DNA from: Chitinophagaceae bacterium
GTDB lineage: Bacteria; Bacteroidota; Bacteroidia; Chitinophagales; Chitinophagaceae
Assembly: GCA_003168265.1 (NCBI GenBank)
Contig: PMSV01000006.1
Location: 1-64,000, forward strand
DNA: 64,000 nucleotides
Direction of reading: 5' to 3'
A program made the position numbers and the translations under genes. The notes beneath the pieces are model-generated. The model was given only the letters and a program-made list of their open reading frames with translations, made no database searches and was not told the DNA's origin. Positions 26,756 through 36,240 of this stretch are shown here, in pieces (position 1 is the stretch's first letter; every line of letters begins with the position of its first letter).

Positions 26756-28059
26756 TTCAATTGCTCATTTTAGGTCTGCTTATTTTCATGAACGGGCTAT
26801 TCGTCATGGCCGAAATTGCTCTTGTATCAGCCCGAAAATCGAAACTGGAAAGCATGGCTGATAAAGGTGATGACATGGCAAGGGCGGCCCTCCTTCTGGC
26901 CGGAAACCCCGAGCTCTTTTTATCCACTGCCCAGCTTTTTATCACTTTGGTAGCTATTCTTACCGGACTATATTCGGGAGAGGAGTTCGGCCGTTATCTT
27001 CGGCCTGTTTTGGAAAGAATCGGCCCTATTCGTCCTTATGCGGCAGATATCTCAACGGCCCTGATCGTAATCGTAGTGACCTTTCTTTCCATCATCTTCG
27101 GGGAATTGCTCCCTAAAAGAACAGGATTGGCAAGGTCCGAACAGATTGCCAGGATGGTGGCCAGGCCAATGCGTTTTCTCTCCCGGGCGACCCATCCTTT
27201 TATCTGGCTGTTGAATTCGACCAGCAATATATTTTTCAAATTGGTGGACCTTAAACCCAATAAAGACGGCAATGTTACGGAAGACGAGATCAAGGCCATG
27301 ATCATCGAAGGCGCAGAGCAGGGAGAGATAGAAGAGACCGAACAGGAGATAATCGAAAGGGTCTTTCACCTTGGGGACCGCAATATCACTTCCCTTATGA
27401 CGCATCGCAGCGATATAGTATGGTTTGATATCAATGAGAATGAACTCATGATAAAGGAAAAGATATTTAAGGAGCCGCATTCTTTTTACCCGGTATGCGA
27501 AGGAGATATCGACAGCATAAAAGGCATTGTATCCATCAAAGACCTTTACATTACAGATGACCATATACCTTTCCGGGATATCGCCAAACCGCCCATGTTC
27601 GTACCGGAAAACAACAATGCCTATCAATTACTGGAGAAATTGAAACTGGCCAGGAATCACTGTTGCTTTATCGTGGATGAATACGGAAGCCTGCTCGGCA
27701 TGCTTACCCTTACCGATATCCTGGACGCGATCATCGGGGACCTTCCCCAGCCGGGAGATCAGGATTATGAAATAAGGCTACGCGAGGACGGTTCCTGGCT
27801 GGTTGATGCGCAGATACCCTTCTACGATTTCCTGTCCCATTTTGACAAGACGGACTGGATGAACGAGGGTGATCAGGAATTCGATACCCTGGCCGGTTTC
27901 ATCCTGCACCAGTTAGAACATATCCCCGAGACGGGAGAAACCCTGTCCTGGAAAAATTTTAAATTTGAAATCGTGTACATGGACGCCGCCAGGATCGATA
28001 AGGTCCTTGTCAAACAATTGCATAAAAAGGATCGGAAAGTGGAGGAAGAAGAGCAGTGA
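26752..28059 (+). CDS. CNNM/CorC-type hemolysin family membrane protein
   Basis: The 435-aa protein has the standard domain order: a DUF21/CNNM transmembrane domain (residues 1-180, with MNGLFVMAEIALVSARKSKLE), a tandem CBS pair (about 200-330, ITSLMTHRSDIVWFD and CCFIVDEYGSLLGMLTLTDILDAIIGD) and a CorC_HlyC domain at the C terminus (DYEIRLREDGSWLVDAQIP). The family exports or regulates Mg2+ or other divalent ions. It is translationally coupled to the PAP2 gene (ATGA overlap) and ends 6 bases from the convergent DUF6702 gene. Confidence 0.93.
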   Translation: MIQLLILGLLIFMNGLFVMAEIALVSARKSKLESMADKGDDMARAALLLAGNPELFLSTAQLFITLVAILTGLYSGEEFGRYLRPVLERIGPIRPYAADISTALIVIVVTFLSIIFGELLPKRTGLARSEQIARMVARPMRFLSRATHPFIWLLNSTSNIFFKLVDLKPNKDGNVTEDEIKAMIIEGAEQGEIEETEQEIIERVFHLGDRNITSLMTHRSDIVWFDINENELMIKEKIFKEPHSFYPVCEGDIDSIKGIVSIKDLYITDDHIPFRDIAKPPMFVPENNNAYQLLEKLKLARNHCCFIVDEYGSLLGMLTLTDILDAIIGDLPQPGDQDYEIRLREDGSWLVDAQIPFYDFLSHFDKTDWMNEGDQEFDTLAGFILHQLEHIPETGETLSWKNFKFEIVYMDAARIDKVLVKQLHKKDRKVEEEEQ

Positions 28060-28065
28060 CCCGAT

Positions 28066-28587
28066 CTAAAAATCAAATTCGGCATGGGTTTCGGGGCTGC
28101 TGATCTTTGTGCTCTTACGATCTTGTCCCTGAGTTGCGTGGATTATCGCGATCTGCCCATCAAATGCTTCATAAAGCAGACTGCTGGTGATCTCCAGTTT
28201 CTTAAATGCTCCGATATTATTTGCCTGGAAATAGCTCCAGGTCGCATCTGTTTGATTTTCGCTGCCGACAAAAACCAGCGGAGCTGGCCTCCCGTCCACA
28301 CTAACCTGAAAATGTTTCATTATATAATCGCTGACCAGTTTATCGTCAAGAGGCTTGTTTTTCGGGTTGGTCAGATCGATATGGCTATGTGAGTTTTTTT
28401 CGAGTGCGGATTCAAAATCATTGGTGAAGACCTTGCAACTAATCTCCAGGGTCCGGTCTTTCGCGTTGTAGTTTATTTCGGTGACAGTAACATATAAAGG
28501 ATGGGCCCCTGGCTCTGAGGACAAATGCGTTTCCGGGAACAAAAACCAGAGTCCCAAAATCAACCATCTATAAAGTGATCCTGCCAT
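28066..28587 (-). CDS. DUF6702 family secreted protein
   Basis: This 173-aa protein has an N-terminal hydrophobic signal (YRWLILGLWFLFPET) and the DUF6702 pattern HPLYVTVTEINYNAKDRTLEIS, CKVFTNDFE and HFQVSVDG. The family is found almost only in Bacteroidota, is exported, and typically lies beside HupE/UreJ and M1 peptidase genes, exactly as here. Function is not known. It is divergent from the HupE/UreJ gene, with only 60 bases between the two starts. Confidence 0.82.
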   Translation of the reverse strand: MAGSLYRWLILGLWFLFPETHLSSEPGAHPLYVTVTEINYNAKDRTLEISCKVFTNDFESALEKNSHSHIDLTNPKNKPLDDKLVSDYIMKHFQVSVDGRPAPLVFVGSENQTDATWSYFQANNIGAFKKLEITSSLLYEAFDGQIAIIHATQGQDRKSTKISSPETHAEFDF

Positions 28588-28622
28588 TTAACAATTAAAT
28601 TTTACTGCTGCAAAAGTCTGGA

Positions 28623-28630
28623 TAAATTTG
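28623..28630 (+). promoter_or_regulatory. Probable -7 box of the HupE/UreJ gene
   Basis: TAAATTTG matches TAnnTTTG, 18 bases before the ATG at 28648, in the short divergent region shared with the DUF6702 gene. Confidence 0.45.
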
Positions 28631-28647
28631 GTAGATATCATTGTTAA

Positions 28648-29232
28648 ATGCAGGATTTTAGTCTTTACTTCAAACTTGGCACAGAACATATTCTCACCTG
28701 GGAAGCCATGGATCACATCCTTTTTATTACTGCGCTATGTCTTCGTTATTTGCTGAAAGACTGGAAAAAGGTAATTGTATTGGTAACGGCATTTACGATT
28801 GGTCACTCCATAACGCTGGCTCTAAGCGCGCTCGGCTATGTTCATGTGGCGACCAGGTGGATCGAATTTCTGATCCCCCTGACCATCCTGGCAACCGCCT
28901 TCAATAATATAATCCAGAAAGTGGCGCAAACGGAACATCCTGCCAAACTTCCCCTGATCTATTTTTTCGCTCTCTTTTTTGGTTTAATCCATGGACTGGC
29001 TTATGCAAGCACTTTCTTAAGCCTGGAAGGCAGGGAGGGACTGGTCGCTCATTTACTGGCTTTTAATCTCGGAATCGAAGCTGCCCAATTGCTGGTGGTG
29101 GCCGTTGTGCTGGGAATTTCCTATATTTTTGTCCAGCTGATGACGATCAGAAGATTTGTATGGATTAGACTGGGTTCGGTTCTTATTTTACTTGCATCGA
29201 TCAAAATGGCCTTTGACAGATTTCCAATTTAA
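28648..29232 (+). CDS. HupE/UreJ family membrane protein
   Basis: This 194-aa membrane protein with about six helices matches the HupE/UreJ_2 family: FKLGTEHILTWEAMDHILFI near the N terminus has the characteristic metal-binding-like HIL..DH pattern, and FTIGHSITLALS and FFGLIHGLAYAS follow. Relatives transport nickel or other metals. Whether this member moves nickel is unknown, since no urease or hydrogenase gene is nearby. The M1 peptidase starts 14 bases downstream, so the two are likely co-transcribed. Confidence 0.87.
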   Translation: MQDFSLYFKLGTEHILTWEAMDHILFITALCLRYLLKDWKKVIVLVTAFTIGHSITLALSALGYVHVATRWIEFLIPLTILATAFNNIIQKVAQTEHPAKLPLIYFFALFFGLIHGLAYASTFLSLEGREGLVAHLLAFNLGIEAAQLLVVAVVLGISYIFVQLMTIRRFVWIRLGSVLILLASIKMAFDRFPI

Positions 29233-29246
29233 ATAAACTGCACATC

Positions 29247-31601
29247 ATGAGAAGAACATTCTTTCTGTTTATCGCCTGTTTCCCGCTCAGTCTGCTGGGA
29301 CAGAATACTTCCAATCATGGGGATAAATTCGAGGCCCTTGGCAACATGCTTCCTACCCCAAACGAGTACCGCTCCGCCAGCGGCGCACCCGGACCGAAGT
29401 ATTGGCAGCAGAAATGCGATTACGACATCGTTTGCAACCTGGATGAGGCAAAGCTCAACCTGACAGGCAGCGAGACGATCACTTATTCAAACAATTCTCC
29501 CGATCCGCTGACCTATCTCTGGCTTCAACTGGATGAGAATGAACACAGTTCCAAATACAACGCGAATTACCAGGAAGGCAGCAATATGGACAGCATTGAA
29601 AGCGACCGCATCCTGGATCAATTTGCCCATGCACCCAATGATTATGGAGATCATATTACAAAGATCACGGATGCGCTCGGCAAGCCGCTGCAATACATGA
29701 TCAATAAAACAATGATGCGGGTTGAACTCCCTGTCGTTTTAAAACCAGGACAGAAATTCATTTTTAAGATCAATTGGTATTATCATATTACCGACCGCAT
29801 GAAGGCATTTGGCCGCGGCGGTTATGAATATTTTCCCGAAGACGGGAATTATCTGTTCACCATGACCCAATGGTATCCCCGTCTCTGTGTATATAGCGAT
29901 TTCCAGGGATGGCAGAATAACCAGTTCACCGGGCGTGGGGAATTCGCTTTGACCTTCGGGGATTTCAAAGTTCAGATGACCGTTCCGGCCGACCATGTGG
30001 TAGGCGCTACCGGCGAATGCCAGAACTACCAGCAGGTGCTGAGCCCGGAACAATATACCCGCTGGCAAAAGGCGCAGACATCTAAGGAACCCGTGGAGAT
30101 CGTGACGCTGGCTGAGGCCCAGGCAAGGGAGAAAAACAAAAGCAACCAGACCAGGACATGGATATTCAAAGCCACAAATGTTCGTGATTTTGCCTGGGGA
30201 TCTTCCCGCAAATTTGTCTGGGACGGAATGCCGGCCTATGTAGAAGGGAAAAAAGTCATGTGCATGAGCTATTATGGCAAAGAAGCCTATCCTCTTTACC
30301 GTAAATACTCTACCAAGGTCGTGGCCCATACGATCAAATCCTATTCCCATTTCACCATTCCCTTCCCTTATCCGGTGGCCCAGAGCGTGGAAGCTTCCAA
30401 TGGAATGGAATATCCAATGATCTGTTTCAATTTCGGCCGCACAGAAAAAGATGGCAGCTATAGCGAAGCCACTAAATACGGAATGCTCGGCGTCGTGATC
30501 CATGAAGTGGGACATAATTTCTTCCCGATGATCGTCAACAGCGATGAGAGACAATGGACCTGGATGGATGAAGGCATCAATTCCTTTGTGGAATACCTGA
30601 CCGAGGAACTATTTGATAATAAATTTCCCGTTCGCGGCAAGGGGCCGGCCTGGGCAATTGTGGACTATATGAAGCTTCCCAAAGACCAGTTGGAACCCAT
30701 CATGACCAATTCCGAAAATATTGTTCGTTTCGGACCAAATGCATACACCAAACCAGCAACCGGCCTGAATATTCTGCGCGAAACCGTAATGGGACGGGAC
30801 CTCTTTGATTATGCCTTTAAAGAATATGCAAAACGCTGGGCATTCAAGCATCCGACCCCTGCAGACTTCTTCCGCACCATGAATGATGCCAGTGCAGAAA
30901 ACCTGGATTGGTTCTGGCGGGGTTGGTTCTTTGGCATTCAGCCTGTAGATATTTCCCTGGACAGTGTAAAACATTTTGTACCGGATTTTGCCAGGCCGCT
31001 GGCCAAAGTGGATACCACGGTCAAGAGGCATATCGACAAGCCTTTGGAAAGTAAGTTTAAGGAAGATGTTTCAAAGGAAAGGAACCGGGATGACAAGAAC
31101 ATCACATTCGCCGTTGATGCAGATACAGCCCTGCGTGATTTTTACTGGAAATATTCCCGCGGTCAGATTCCCTATGACACAACTCAATATGCACAGCATG
31201 TTACCCGTTATGATGTGCCGATGGATGATTCAACCCGGCAGAAATTCGCATCCAGGCAATTCTACGAACTCCAGTTCTCCAATAAGGGAGGAATGGTCAT
31301 GCCCATTATCATCGAATGGACATATAAGGACGGTACTAAAGAAGTGGAAAGAATTCCGGCACAGATCTGGCGCAAGAACGAGAATCATGTGATCAAGGTC
31401 TTCATGAAGGATAAGGAAGTGGCTTCCATAAAACTCGATCCCTACCGGGAAACTGCAGATATCGATGAGAGCAATAATAGCTGGCCTGTGGTTCAGACCG
31501 AAACCAGGTTCCAGGTCTTCAAAGCCAAACAGCAGACCTTAAGAAGCATACCGCAGACAAATAATCCGATGCAGAAAGCAGAAGAGAAAAAGGCATTTTG
31601 A
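29247..31601 (+). CDS. M1 family metallopeptidase, secreted
   Basis: The 784-aa protein has a signal peptide (MRRTFFLFIACFPLSLLGQ) and a gluzincin zinc site HEVGHNFFP followed 18 residues later by the third ligand in WMDEG (HExxH-18-E). An N-terminal aminopeptidase-N-like beta domain is visible (YDIVCNLDEAKLNLTGSETI). The helical C-terminal part contains FGIQPVDISLDSV. Substrates of this Bacteroidota subgroup are unknown. It follows the HupE/UreJ gene, with DUF6702 divergent, a recurrent neighbourhood that hints at a linked envelope or metal-related role. Confidence 0.9.
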   Translation: MRRTFFLFIACFPLSLLGQNTSNHGDKFEALGNMLPTPNEYRSASGAPGPKYWQQKCDYDIVCNLDEAKLNLTGSETITYSNNSPDPLTYLWLQLDENEHSSKYNANYQEGSNMDSIESDRILDQFAHAPNDYGDHITKITDALGKPLQYMINKTMMRVELPVVLKPGQKFIFKINWYYHITDRMKAFGRGGYEYFPEDGNYLFTMTQWYPRLCVYSDFQGWQNNQFTGRGEFALTFGDFKVQMTVPADHVVGATGECQNYQQVLSPEQYTRWQKAQTSKEPVEIVTLAEAQAREKNKSNQTRTWIFKATNVRDFAWGSSRKFVWDGMPAYVEGKKVMCMSYYGKEAYPLYRKYSTKVVAHTIKSYSHFTIPFPYPVAQSVEASNGMEYPMICFNFGRTEKDGSYSEATKYGMLGVVIHEVGHNFFPMIVNSDERQWTWMDEGINSFVEYLTEELFDNKFPVRGKGPAWAIVDYMKLPKDQLEPIMTNSENIVRFGPNAYTKPATGLNILRETVMGRDLFDYAFKEYAKRWAFKHPTPADFFRTMNDASAENLDWFWRGWFFGIQPVDISLDSVKHFVPDFARPLAKVDTTVKRHIDKPLESKFKEDVSKERNRDDKNITFAVDADTALRDFYWKYSRGQIPYDTTQYAQHVTRYDVPMDDSTRQKFASRQFYELQFSNKGGMVMPIIIEWTYKDGTKEVERIPAQIWRKNENHVIKVFMKDKEVASIKLDPYRETADIDESNNSWPVVQTETRFQVFKAKQQTLRSIPQTNNPMQKAEEKKAF

Positions 31602-31630
31602 TATGACTCAGATTTGAGTATATGATCAGG

Positions 31631-31654
31631 CCCCGGCTTTGCCGGGGTTTTTTT
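31631..31654 (+). terminator. M1 peptidase terminator
   Basis: CCCCGGC, a TTT loop and GCCGGGG are followed by seven Ts. Confidence 0.9.
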
Positions 31655-31682
31655 AAGGCCTTATCCCGCCTTCAGGTCTTTT

Positions 31683-32354
31683 TTAATAATTGACTGAACC
31701 ATCAATATACTTAACCTTCTTTTTCCCGCTGTTCTTCTTTTCAAAATCTTTCACCTCCTTTGGCTTGGGGACTGCCTTGGTGGAGTCCGCCTGTGCAAGG
31801 CTTCTTTCCTGGGCCTTAGGAGGCTCCAGCTTCCCTAATGAATAGGTTTCGGTCTTTATTATCATGCCTGTCGTGAGATCATAGTATTTCCATTCCCCAT
31901 GCTTCAGGCCGACGCCCTCGTTCTTAACTACAACAGTTCTGTATTGGTCCAGGTGATTCAGATCTTCCACCAAGACCGTATCATATACTTTGTCAGGATT
32001 GAGTGCTTTCCAGCTTTCTTCCCTTATCAATTCCCCTGTCGGTGCAAAATATTGGTTGATGCTGTCCTTATTGCCCCATTTATAGTGTTCCACACCGATG
32101 AGGTCCCCATCCAGGCTATAAAGCCTCCAGGGCCCTTCTCTTCGGTTGTCTTTGAATATTCCCTCCTCCTCAAAGCCTGGTTCCCCTCTCAATTCGTCAT
32201 GGTGGACCACCCATTTGCCCTGTTTCTCGTCTTTTTTGTCTAAACAGTTCAAAGTATCACGCTGAGCCGAAAGCTGATAGGTTTTGCATTGGGAGTGTCC
32301 CTGCTGAGTCAGTAAGAATAAAATACCGGAAAGGAGAAAAGAATAGGGTTTCAT
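31683..32354 (-). CDS. MORN-like repeat secreted protein
   Basis: I place the start at ATG 32354 (MKPYSFLLSGILFLLTQQGHSQ), which gives a clear signal peptide; the ORF-track start is eight residues earlier. The mature 200 residues contain MORN-variant repeats of the YwqK-type kind: GKWVVHHDE, REGPWRLYSLDGDLIGVEHY, TGELIREESW and KHGEWKYYDLTTGMIIKTETY. The C terminus is Lys-rich. Such proteins are common in Bacteroidota and serve as beta-sheet binding scaffolds; no enzyme motif is seen. Neighbours give no functional clue. Confidence 0.75.
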   Translation of the reverse strand: MKPYSFLLSGILFLLTQQGHSQCKTYQLSAQRDTLNCLDKKDEKQGKWVVHHDELRGEPGFEEEGIFKDNRREGPWRLYSLDGDLIGVEHYKWGNKDSINQYFAPTGELIREESWKALNPDKVYDTVLVEDLNHLDQYRTVVVKNEGVGLKHGEWKYYDLTTGMIIKTETYSLGKLEPPKAQERSLAQADSTKAVPKPKEVKDFEKKNSGKKKVKYIDGSVNY

Positions 32355-32559
32355 ATATATCTCTTGAACGAAAATCATTCCAATTTATGATGAATAGAAG
32401 GTTTTACCAATTCTCCAGCAGTTGAAAGGCGGCCGATTCTTTTATTTGCGCCATTTCCGAAGTTTTTTGGGTATTCTGTCTCAAAATTGTCAATGGCTAA
32501 AGACTATATCAGACAAACCCATTATCATTGCGGATTAATTGAAACTAAGTCCGGGTCGC

Positions 32560-33201
32560 ATGATAAAGAAGCCTATTTGCCTGATTTGCCTGGTTTTCAG
32601 TGCATGGATCAGCCGGAGCCAGAATTTGACCGTGGCTCAAATCAAATCGGAAATGGCAAAATCGCCCAATTCTCCGCTTTATGTAAAACAGGTACTTAAG
32701 AAAAAGTTTAAGATCGACACCATCATTATTACCCGGACTAATTTATTTCACAGTCTTGCTGACAGTATAGGGTATAACGGGAAGATCAATGCGGTATTCG
32801 GCCCTTATACTGACAATGGGCGTAAATTCCTGGTCCAGGTCCTGGCAAAGTCTCCAAATGTTTTTTACCATGTCAGCCAGATCTTCATAGATACCACGCT
32901 ATTCAGCCTTAAATTCATTGATTCACTGGGTAATGTGATCGTGGAAAAGATCAGGAGGGGACAGTCAACCTTCGAACAAATGGCCAAAACCTATTCGATG
33001 GGCGGGGAGGGCCCAACGGAGGGTGATCTGGGTTGGGTGGCCAGGGGAGTCCTTTTCCCCCAAATTGAAAAAGAAGTGGTAAAGAGAAAAAAAAATGAGG
33101 TATTCAAGGTCTGGACAACGAATGGCCTGCATATCCTGAAACGCACGGACGATCCCAAACAGGATACCGGGTTTGCACTTCTCATGCGGGTATTTCTTTA
33201 A
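32560..33201 (+). CDS. Parvulin-type peptidyl-prolyl isomerase, exported
   Basis: From ATG 32560 the 213-aa protein begins with a signal peptide (MIKKPICLICLVFSAWISRSQ); the ORF-track TTG seven residues earlier is unlikely. The C-terminal half is a parvulin domain: VFYHVSQIFI (conserved His), GQSTFEQMAKTYSMGGEGPTEGDLGWVARGVLFPQIEKEV and VWTTNGLHILKRTDD. The central part has a short unique insert. It should assist folding of exported proteins in the periplasm. It stands alone, convergent with the sulfatase/methyltransferase operon. Confidence 0.88.
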   Translation: MIKKPICLICLVFSAWISRSQNLTVAQIKSEMAKSPNSPLYVKQVLKKKFKIDTIIITRTNLFHSLADSIGYNGKINAVFGPYTDNGRKFLVQVLAKSPNVFYHVSQIFIDTTLFSLKFIDSLGNVIVEKIRRGQSTFEQMAKTYSMGGEGPTEGDLGWVARGVLFPQIEKEVVKRKKNEVFKVWTTNGLHILKRTDDPKQDTGFALLMRVFL

Positions 33202-33323
33202 GCGGCCAGCGGCTGGAGCAAACCCATCCGGCTTTCACAAAACTTTAATAAACAAGCCAATCATTGTAAATGTTATTTAAATGATCAACATTGTTTTTCA
33301 TGTTGGTTGTTTTAAGGGTTAAG

Positions 33324-33345
33324 TTCCCCCATATCCATGGGGGAA
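33324..33345. terminator. Hairpin between convergent PPIase and sulfatase-like genes
   Basis: TTCCCCCAT, a four-base loop and ATGGGGGAA form a 9-bp stem just before the sulfatase-like stop codon, followed on the plus strand by a T-rich stretch. It can serve as terminator for the plus-strand gene; for the minus strand the T run is weak. Confidence 0.55.
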
Positions 33346-33347
33346 TT

Positions 33348-34844
33348 TTATTTCTTATCCTTTAGGAAAATCGTCGTATCCTTCAACAATGGAAAACCGG
33401 CATGAAATAGCTTATCCAGCACAATCCTGAATTCATTTACGGTGCATATATTGTCGGGAAGGCTGGCATAATCCTTATCGGGGAAAAATATGGCGTTCTG
33501 ATTCTGGAAATAATTGAAAAGATTGGAACTGTCCGTTGTATTCCGGAAACCATGGTCTCCCATGAAAATGATGACAGCAGAGTTATTCGTGTTTTGCTGA
33601 ATACTATTGATGAGGTCTTTTGCTTTCTGGTTTGTGTAAACCACATAGTCTAGATAAGCCTGGTAGAATTTCTCATCATTTTGTTCATAGACCAGCCTGA
33701 AATCCTTTTTATTTCCATTCTTATCATAGAAAAAAGGGGGATGCGGCATATAGAAATGACCGTATATGAAACGCGGCTTGTCGCTTTGCTGCGCACTTTC
33801 ATTTTTGACCATGTTCACGAGTATATTGTTGTTGTTGGAATGACGGAACATGGTTTGTTCCACCAACCATTTGATCCTGAATTGCCCCGTATAAAGCAAC
33901 CAGCCGATATCTTTCTGGACATAATGCCATAGCGTCCGGTCGGTGATCAGTTTCGTTTTAAGAGGCAGGAAGGTTTGTTCCACTTTTGATGGATTGCCGG
34001 CCAGTTCAAATACCGAATAGTTGACGATATCATATCCCTGGTAGGAGAGGTATTTAATGACTTCATCGTCCCTGACGAGGTTATCGCAGTTCGTATAGTC
34101 TTCCAGCGTGCAGGCTGATGGATTCTTCAGCCCGTCCAGGTAAGACATATTCAGGATCGAGGCCATGGAAAATGGAGTAAAATTGTAATTGCTGTGAGAA
34201 TGGGTCATGATATCAAATCCCCTGTCCCTTAAAAAACTGTCCATATCGCTATTGTCGAAATTGTAGCGCTCTTTCAGGGAAAGACTGCTGCCATATTCAT
34301 CAAAAAGCAGAAGATAGATATCAGGTTTCGTACAGGTCTTGCATTCCTGGTAATTGCTATTGCTGGCGAATTCATAAGTGGATAATTTATTTGGACTCCT
34401 GTGAGTCCATTTATACCCGGCGCTGACGAGATCCACCAGAAGATAAATTCCGAAAAGCAGGTTCAGAAAAAGAGTGGAACGGGAGAAGGGTTTTTTGACC
34501 CGCTTCAGGTAGATCAAGCCAAACAGAAGCCCCGCAAAAAACAAGGAAAAAAGCAGGCTGTACCTATGAAGAAGAATATGATGGTCTTTGAAGAAATCAT
34601 GAATGGCCCCGAAAAAAAGATAAAAGCACATGATATAGGTGGAAAGCAACGCGGCCTTGATATGTTCACGATAAAAGAACAGGAAGACAAAATAGAGCAG
34701 GGCTGAAACCGCTCCATAGGACAACATAAGCAACAGGCATTCGCGGAAATGAATGAACCCGAAATTTTCGACATAGCCGTGTAGTACAAAGAAAACCGGG
34801 ATCAGGAATAGATATAAGGCAACTTCCCTAAATAACCTAATCAT
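33348..34844 (-). CDS. Membrane sulfatase-fold enzyme A
   Basis: This 498-aa protein has four or five N-terminal membrane helices (residues 5-142) and an extracytoplasmic alkaline-phosphatase/sulfatase-fold domain. Visible blocks are KPDIYLLLFDEYGSS (about 173-187, metal-binding Asp), NYNFTPFSMASILNM (219-233, candidate nucleophile Thr/Ser) and IIFMGDHGFR (Asp-His metal ligands). It lacks the CxPxR motif of true sulfatases, so phospho-group transfer to an envelope glycan or lipid is more likely than sulfate hydrolysis. It is a paralogue of the gene at 36468-37973. Its ATG follows the methyltransferase stop after one base, so it is the last gene of a tightly packed operon. Confidence 0.78.
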   Translation of the reverse strand: MIRLFREVALYLFLIPVFFVLHGYVENFGFIHFRECLLLMLSYGAVSALLYFVFLFFYREHIKAALLSTYIMCFYLFFGAIHDFFKDHHILLHRYSLLFSLFFAGLLFGLIYLKRVKKPFSRSTLFLNLLFGIYLLVDLVSAGYKWTHRSPNKLSTYEFASNSNYQECKTCTKPDIYLLLFDEYGSSLSLKERYNFDNSDMDSFLRDRGFDIMTHSHSNYNFTPFSMASILNMSYLDGLKNPSACTLEDYTNCDNLVRDDEVIKYLSYQGYDIVNYSVFELAGNPSKVEQTFLPLKTKLITDRTLWHYVQKDIGWLLYTGQFRIKWLVEQTMFRHSNNNNILVNMVKNESAQQSDKPRFIYGHFYMPHPPFFYDKNGNKKDFRLVYEQNDEKFYQAYLDYVVYTNQKAKDLINSIQQNTNNSAVIIFMGDHGFRNTTDSSNLFNYFQNQNAIFFPDKDYASLPDNICTVNEFRIVLDKLFHAGFPLLKDTTIFLKDKK

Positions 34845-34845
34845 A

Positions 34846-36240
34846 TCAGGCCCCTCTTTTTTTCATACGGTAGAGAATTCGCTCCGTATCCGGAACGGTT
34901 TGTTTGTTTTCTATTTCGAAATAAGCGATAAAGCTTTTTTCGAAGGCCTCCGGATCATAGGGCTTGTGGTAGTCGTTCTTCTGTGCGATGAGCTGTCTGG
35001 ATTTTTCGTCAGTAATGGGAACAAATTCGATGATCAGGAAATTCTTAGTTAACCCCGCCAGCATAAAGGCGACATCCTGAAGGGGAATATTCTTACTCAG
35101 GACAAGGTGATGGATCAGGGCCAGGGCCGTGACCAGTTCCGATTTGGCGCGGTCGGCAAAGGATGATCTCTCCTTATGGTTGAATCCAAGGGCAGGGGAG
35201 GGATTGGTCAGGTCGATGCAAAATGCGAGAATCGGGCGGATCCCGCCTGATTTTGCCTCCAGGTACAATCTGTTTACGCAATGGCTGTCGAAATCCACTG
35301 CAACGACAAGGGGGTTGGTCTCCGAGAGAATCTTTGAAAAATAACCGTCATTGCATCCTGCGTCCAATACCCTTCCTATGTTGATCCCGGAGATCATTTC
35401 CCTGAATAATTTCTCTTTCGCTTCCAGATAATTCTTACTTAGGATCGTTTCATCATAATAATTATTCCAGGTAGTCTGCAGGGCAGTATTGAGTTTCAGT
35501 GATTTTATCGCCCCGCGCAGGCTTTCTATAAGGTTGACCAGTTTTTGTTTGCTGAAAGAAACATTTCCTGAAGAGGCCCCTGCTTTGTTTTTGGAACTTA
35601 CTGAATTTTGAAGGAACACATGAAGCCAGATGCTCATTTTAAAGCGGCTTCGGAAAGGGAGCAATTTGGCCACTGTTTTGACGGGTATTCCATCCAAATA
35701 GACAGAGAGCAGCTTTTGCACATCCATTTGCCGGTAATTTTCGAGCAAAAGTGGAAAGAAAAAGCATTCGCAAAATTGCCGGTAAGCGATCCAGGGCTCG
35801 GTCTGATCGTAGTTTTCAAAAGAAAGGGAATCGATAAAAACGGGGCTGCCATCCTGAAATTGAATATTGAAAGGGGTGGCATCTTTTAGTATCATTCCAT
35901 GCTTCAATGAGATCTTCAGGACACGTAAGGTTAACAGAGCGGCATCTTTGAGTTCATCAAAGCACCATTCGTAAGGATAACTGATAAAGTTGAGCTGATC
36001 CGGAAGCAGGATCTTATAACCATCCTCTGAGACAAAGGGAAACCCTGTTGCTTCCTGATGCGGGATCAATAATTTTTTTTCGACCAGTTCCTTGTATAGA
36101 CCGGACTCCATCAGCCGGTCATAATCCCCGGCATATGAATTATTGACCTGTCGGTAGAATTTGCCCCCGGATTTGAAAATGAACCCGGAAGGGTCTTTAA
36201 ATGATGCCGGAAGGCGGGAAGCAGAGATCGTCTCATTCAT
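34846..36240 (-). CDS. NoeA-like SAM-dependent methyltransferase
   Basis: The C-terminal half of this protein is a class I methyltransferase: VLDAGCNDGYFSKILSE (SAM binding), VVAVDFDSHCVNRLY and ALALIHHLVLSKNIPL. The N-terminal 230 residues (FIFKSGGKFYRQVN, ILKDATPFNIQF) are a separate domain recalling the NoeA-type nodulation methyltransferases, with a kinase-like DATPFNIQ stretch. I use ATG 36240, which overlaps the stop of small membrane protein A by eight bases (ATGAATGA), pointing to translational coupling; the ORF-track start at 36261 overlaps it by 29. The substrate is unknown, but its place between two sulfatase-fold enzymes suggests an envelope glycan or its lipid-linked precursor. 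Confidence 0.8.
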   Translation of the reverse strand: MNETISASRLPASFKDPSGFIFKSGGKFYRQVNNSYAGDYDRLMESGLYKELVEKKLLIPHQEATGFPFVSEDGYKILLPDQLNFISYPYEWCFDELKDAALLTLRVLKISLKHGMILKDATPFNIQFQDGSPVFIDSLSFENYDQTEPWIAYRQFCECFFFPLLLENYRQMDVQKLLSVYLDGIPVKTVAKLLPFRSRFKMSIWLHVFLQNSVSSKNKAGASSGNVSFSKQKLVNLIESLRGAIKSLKLNTALQTTWNNYYDETILSKNYLEAKEKLFREMISGINIGRVLDAGCNDGYFSKILSETNPLVVAVDFDSHCVNRLYLEAKSGGIRPILAFCIDLTNPSPALGFNHKERSSFADRAKSELVTALALIHHLVLSKNIPLQDVAFMLAGLTKNFLIIEFVPITDEKSRQLIAQKNDYHKPYDPEAFEKSFIAYFEIENKQTVPDTERILYRMKKRGA

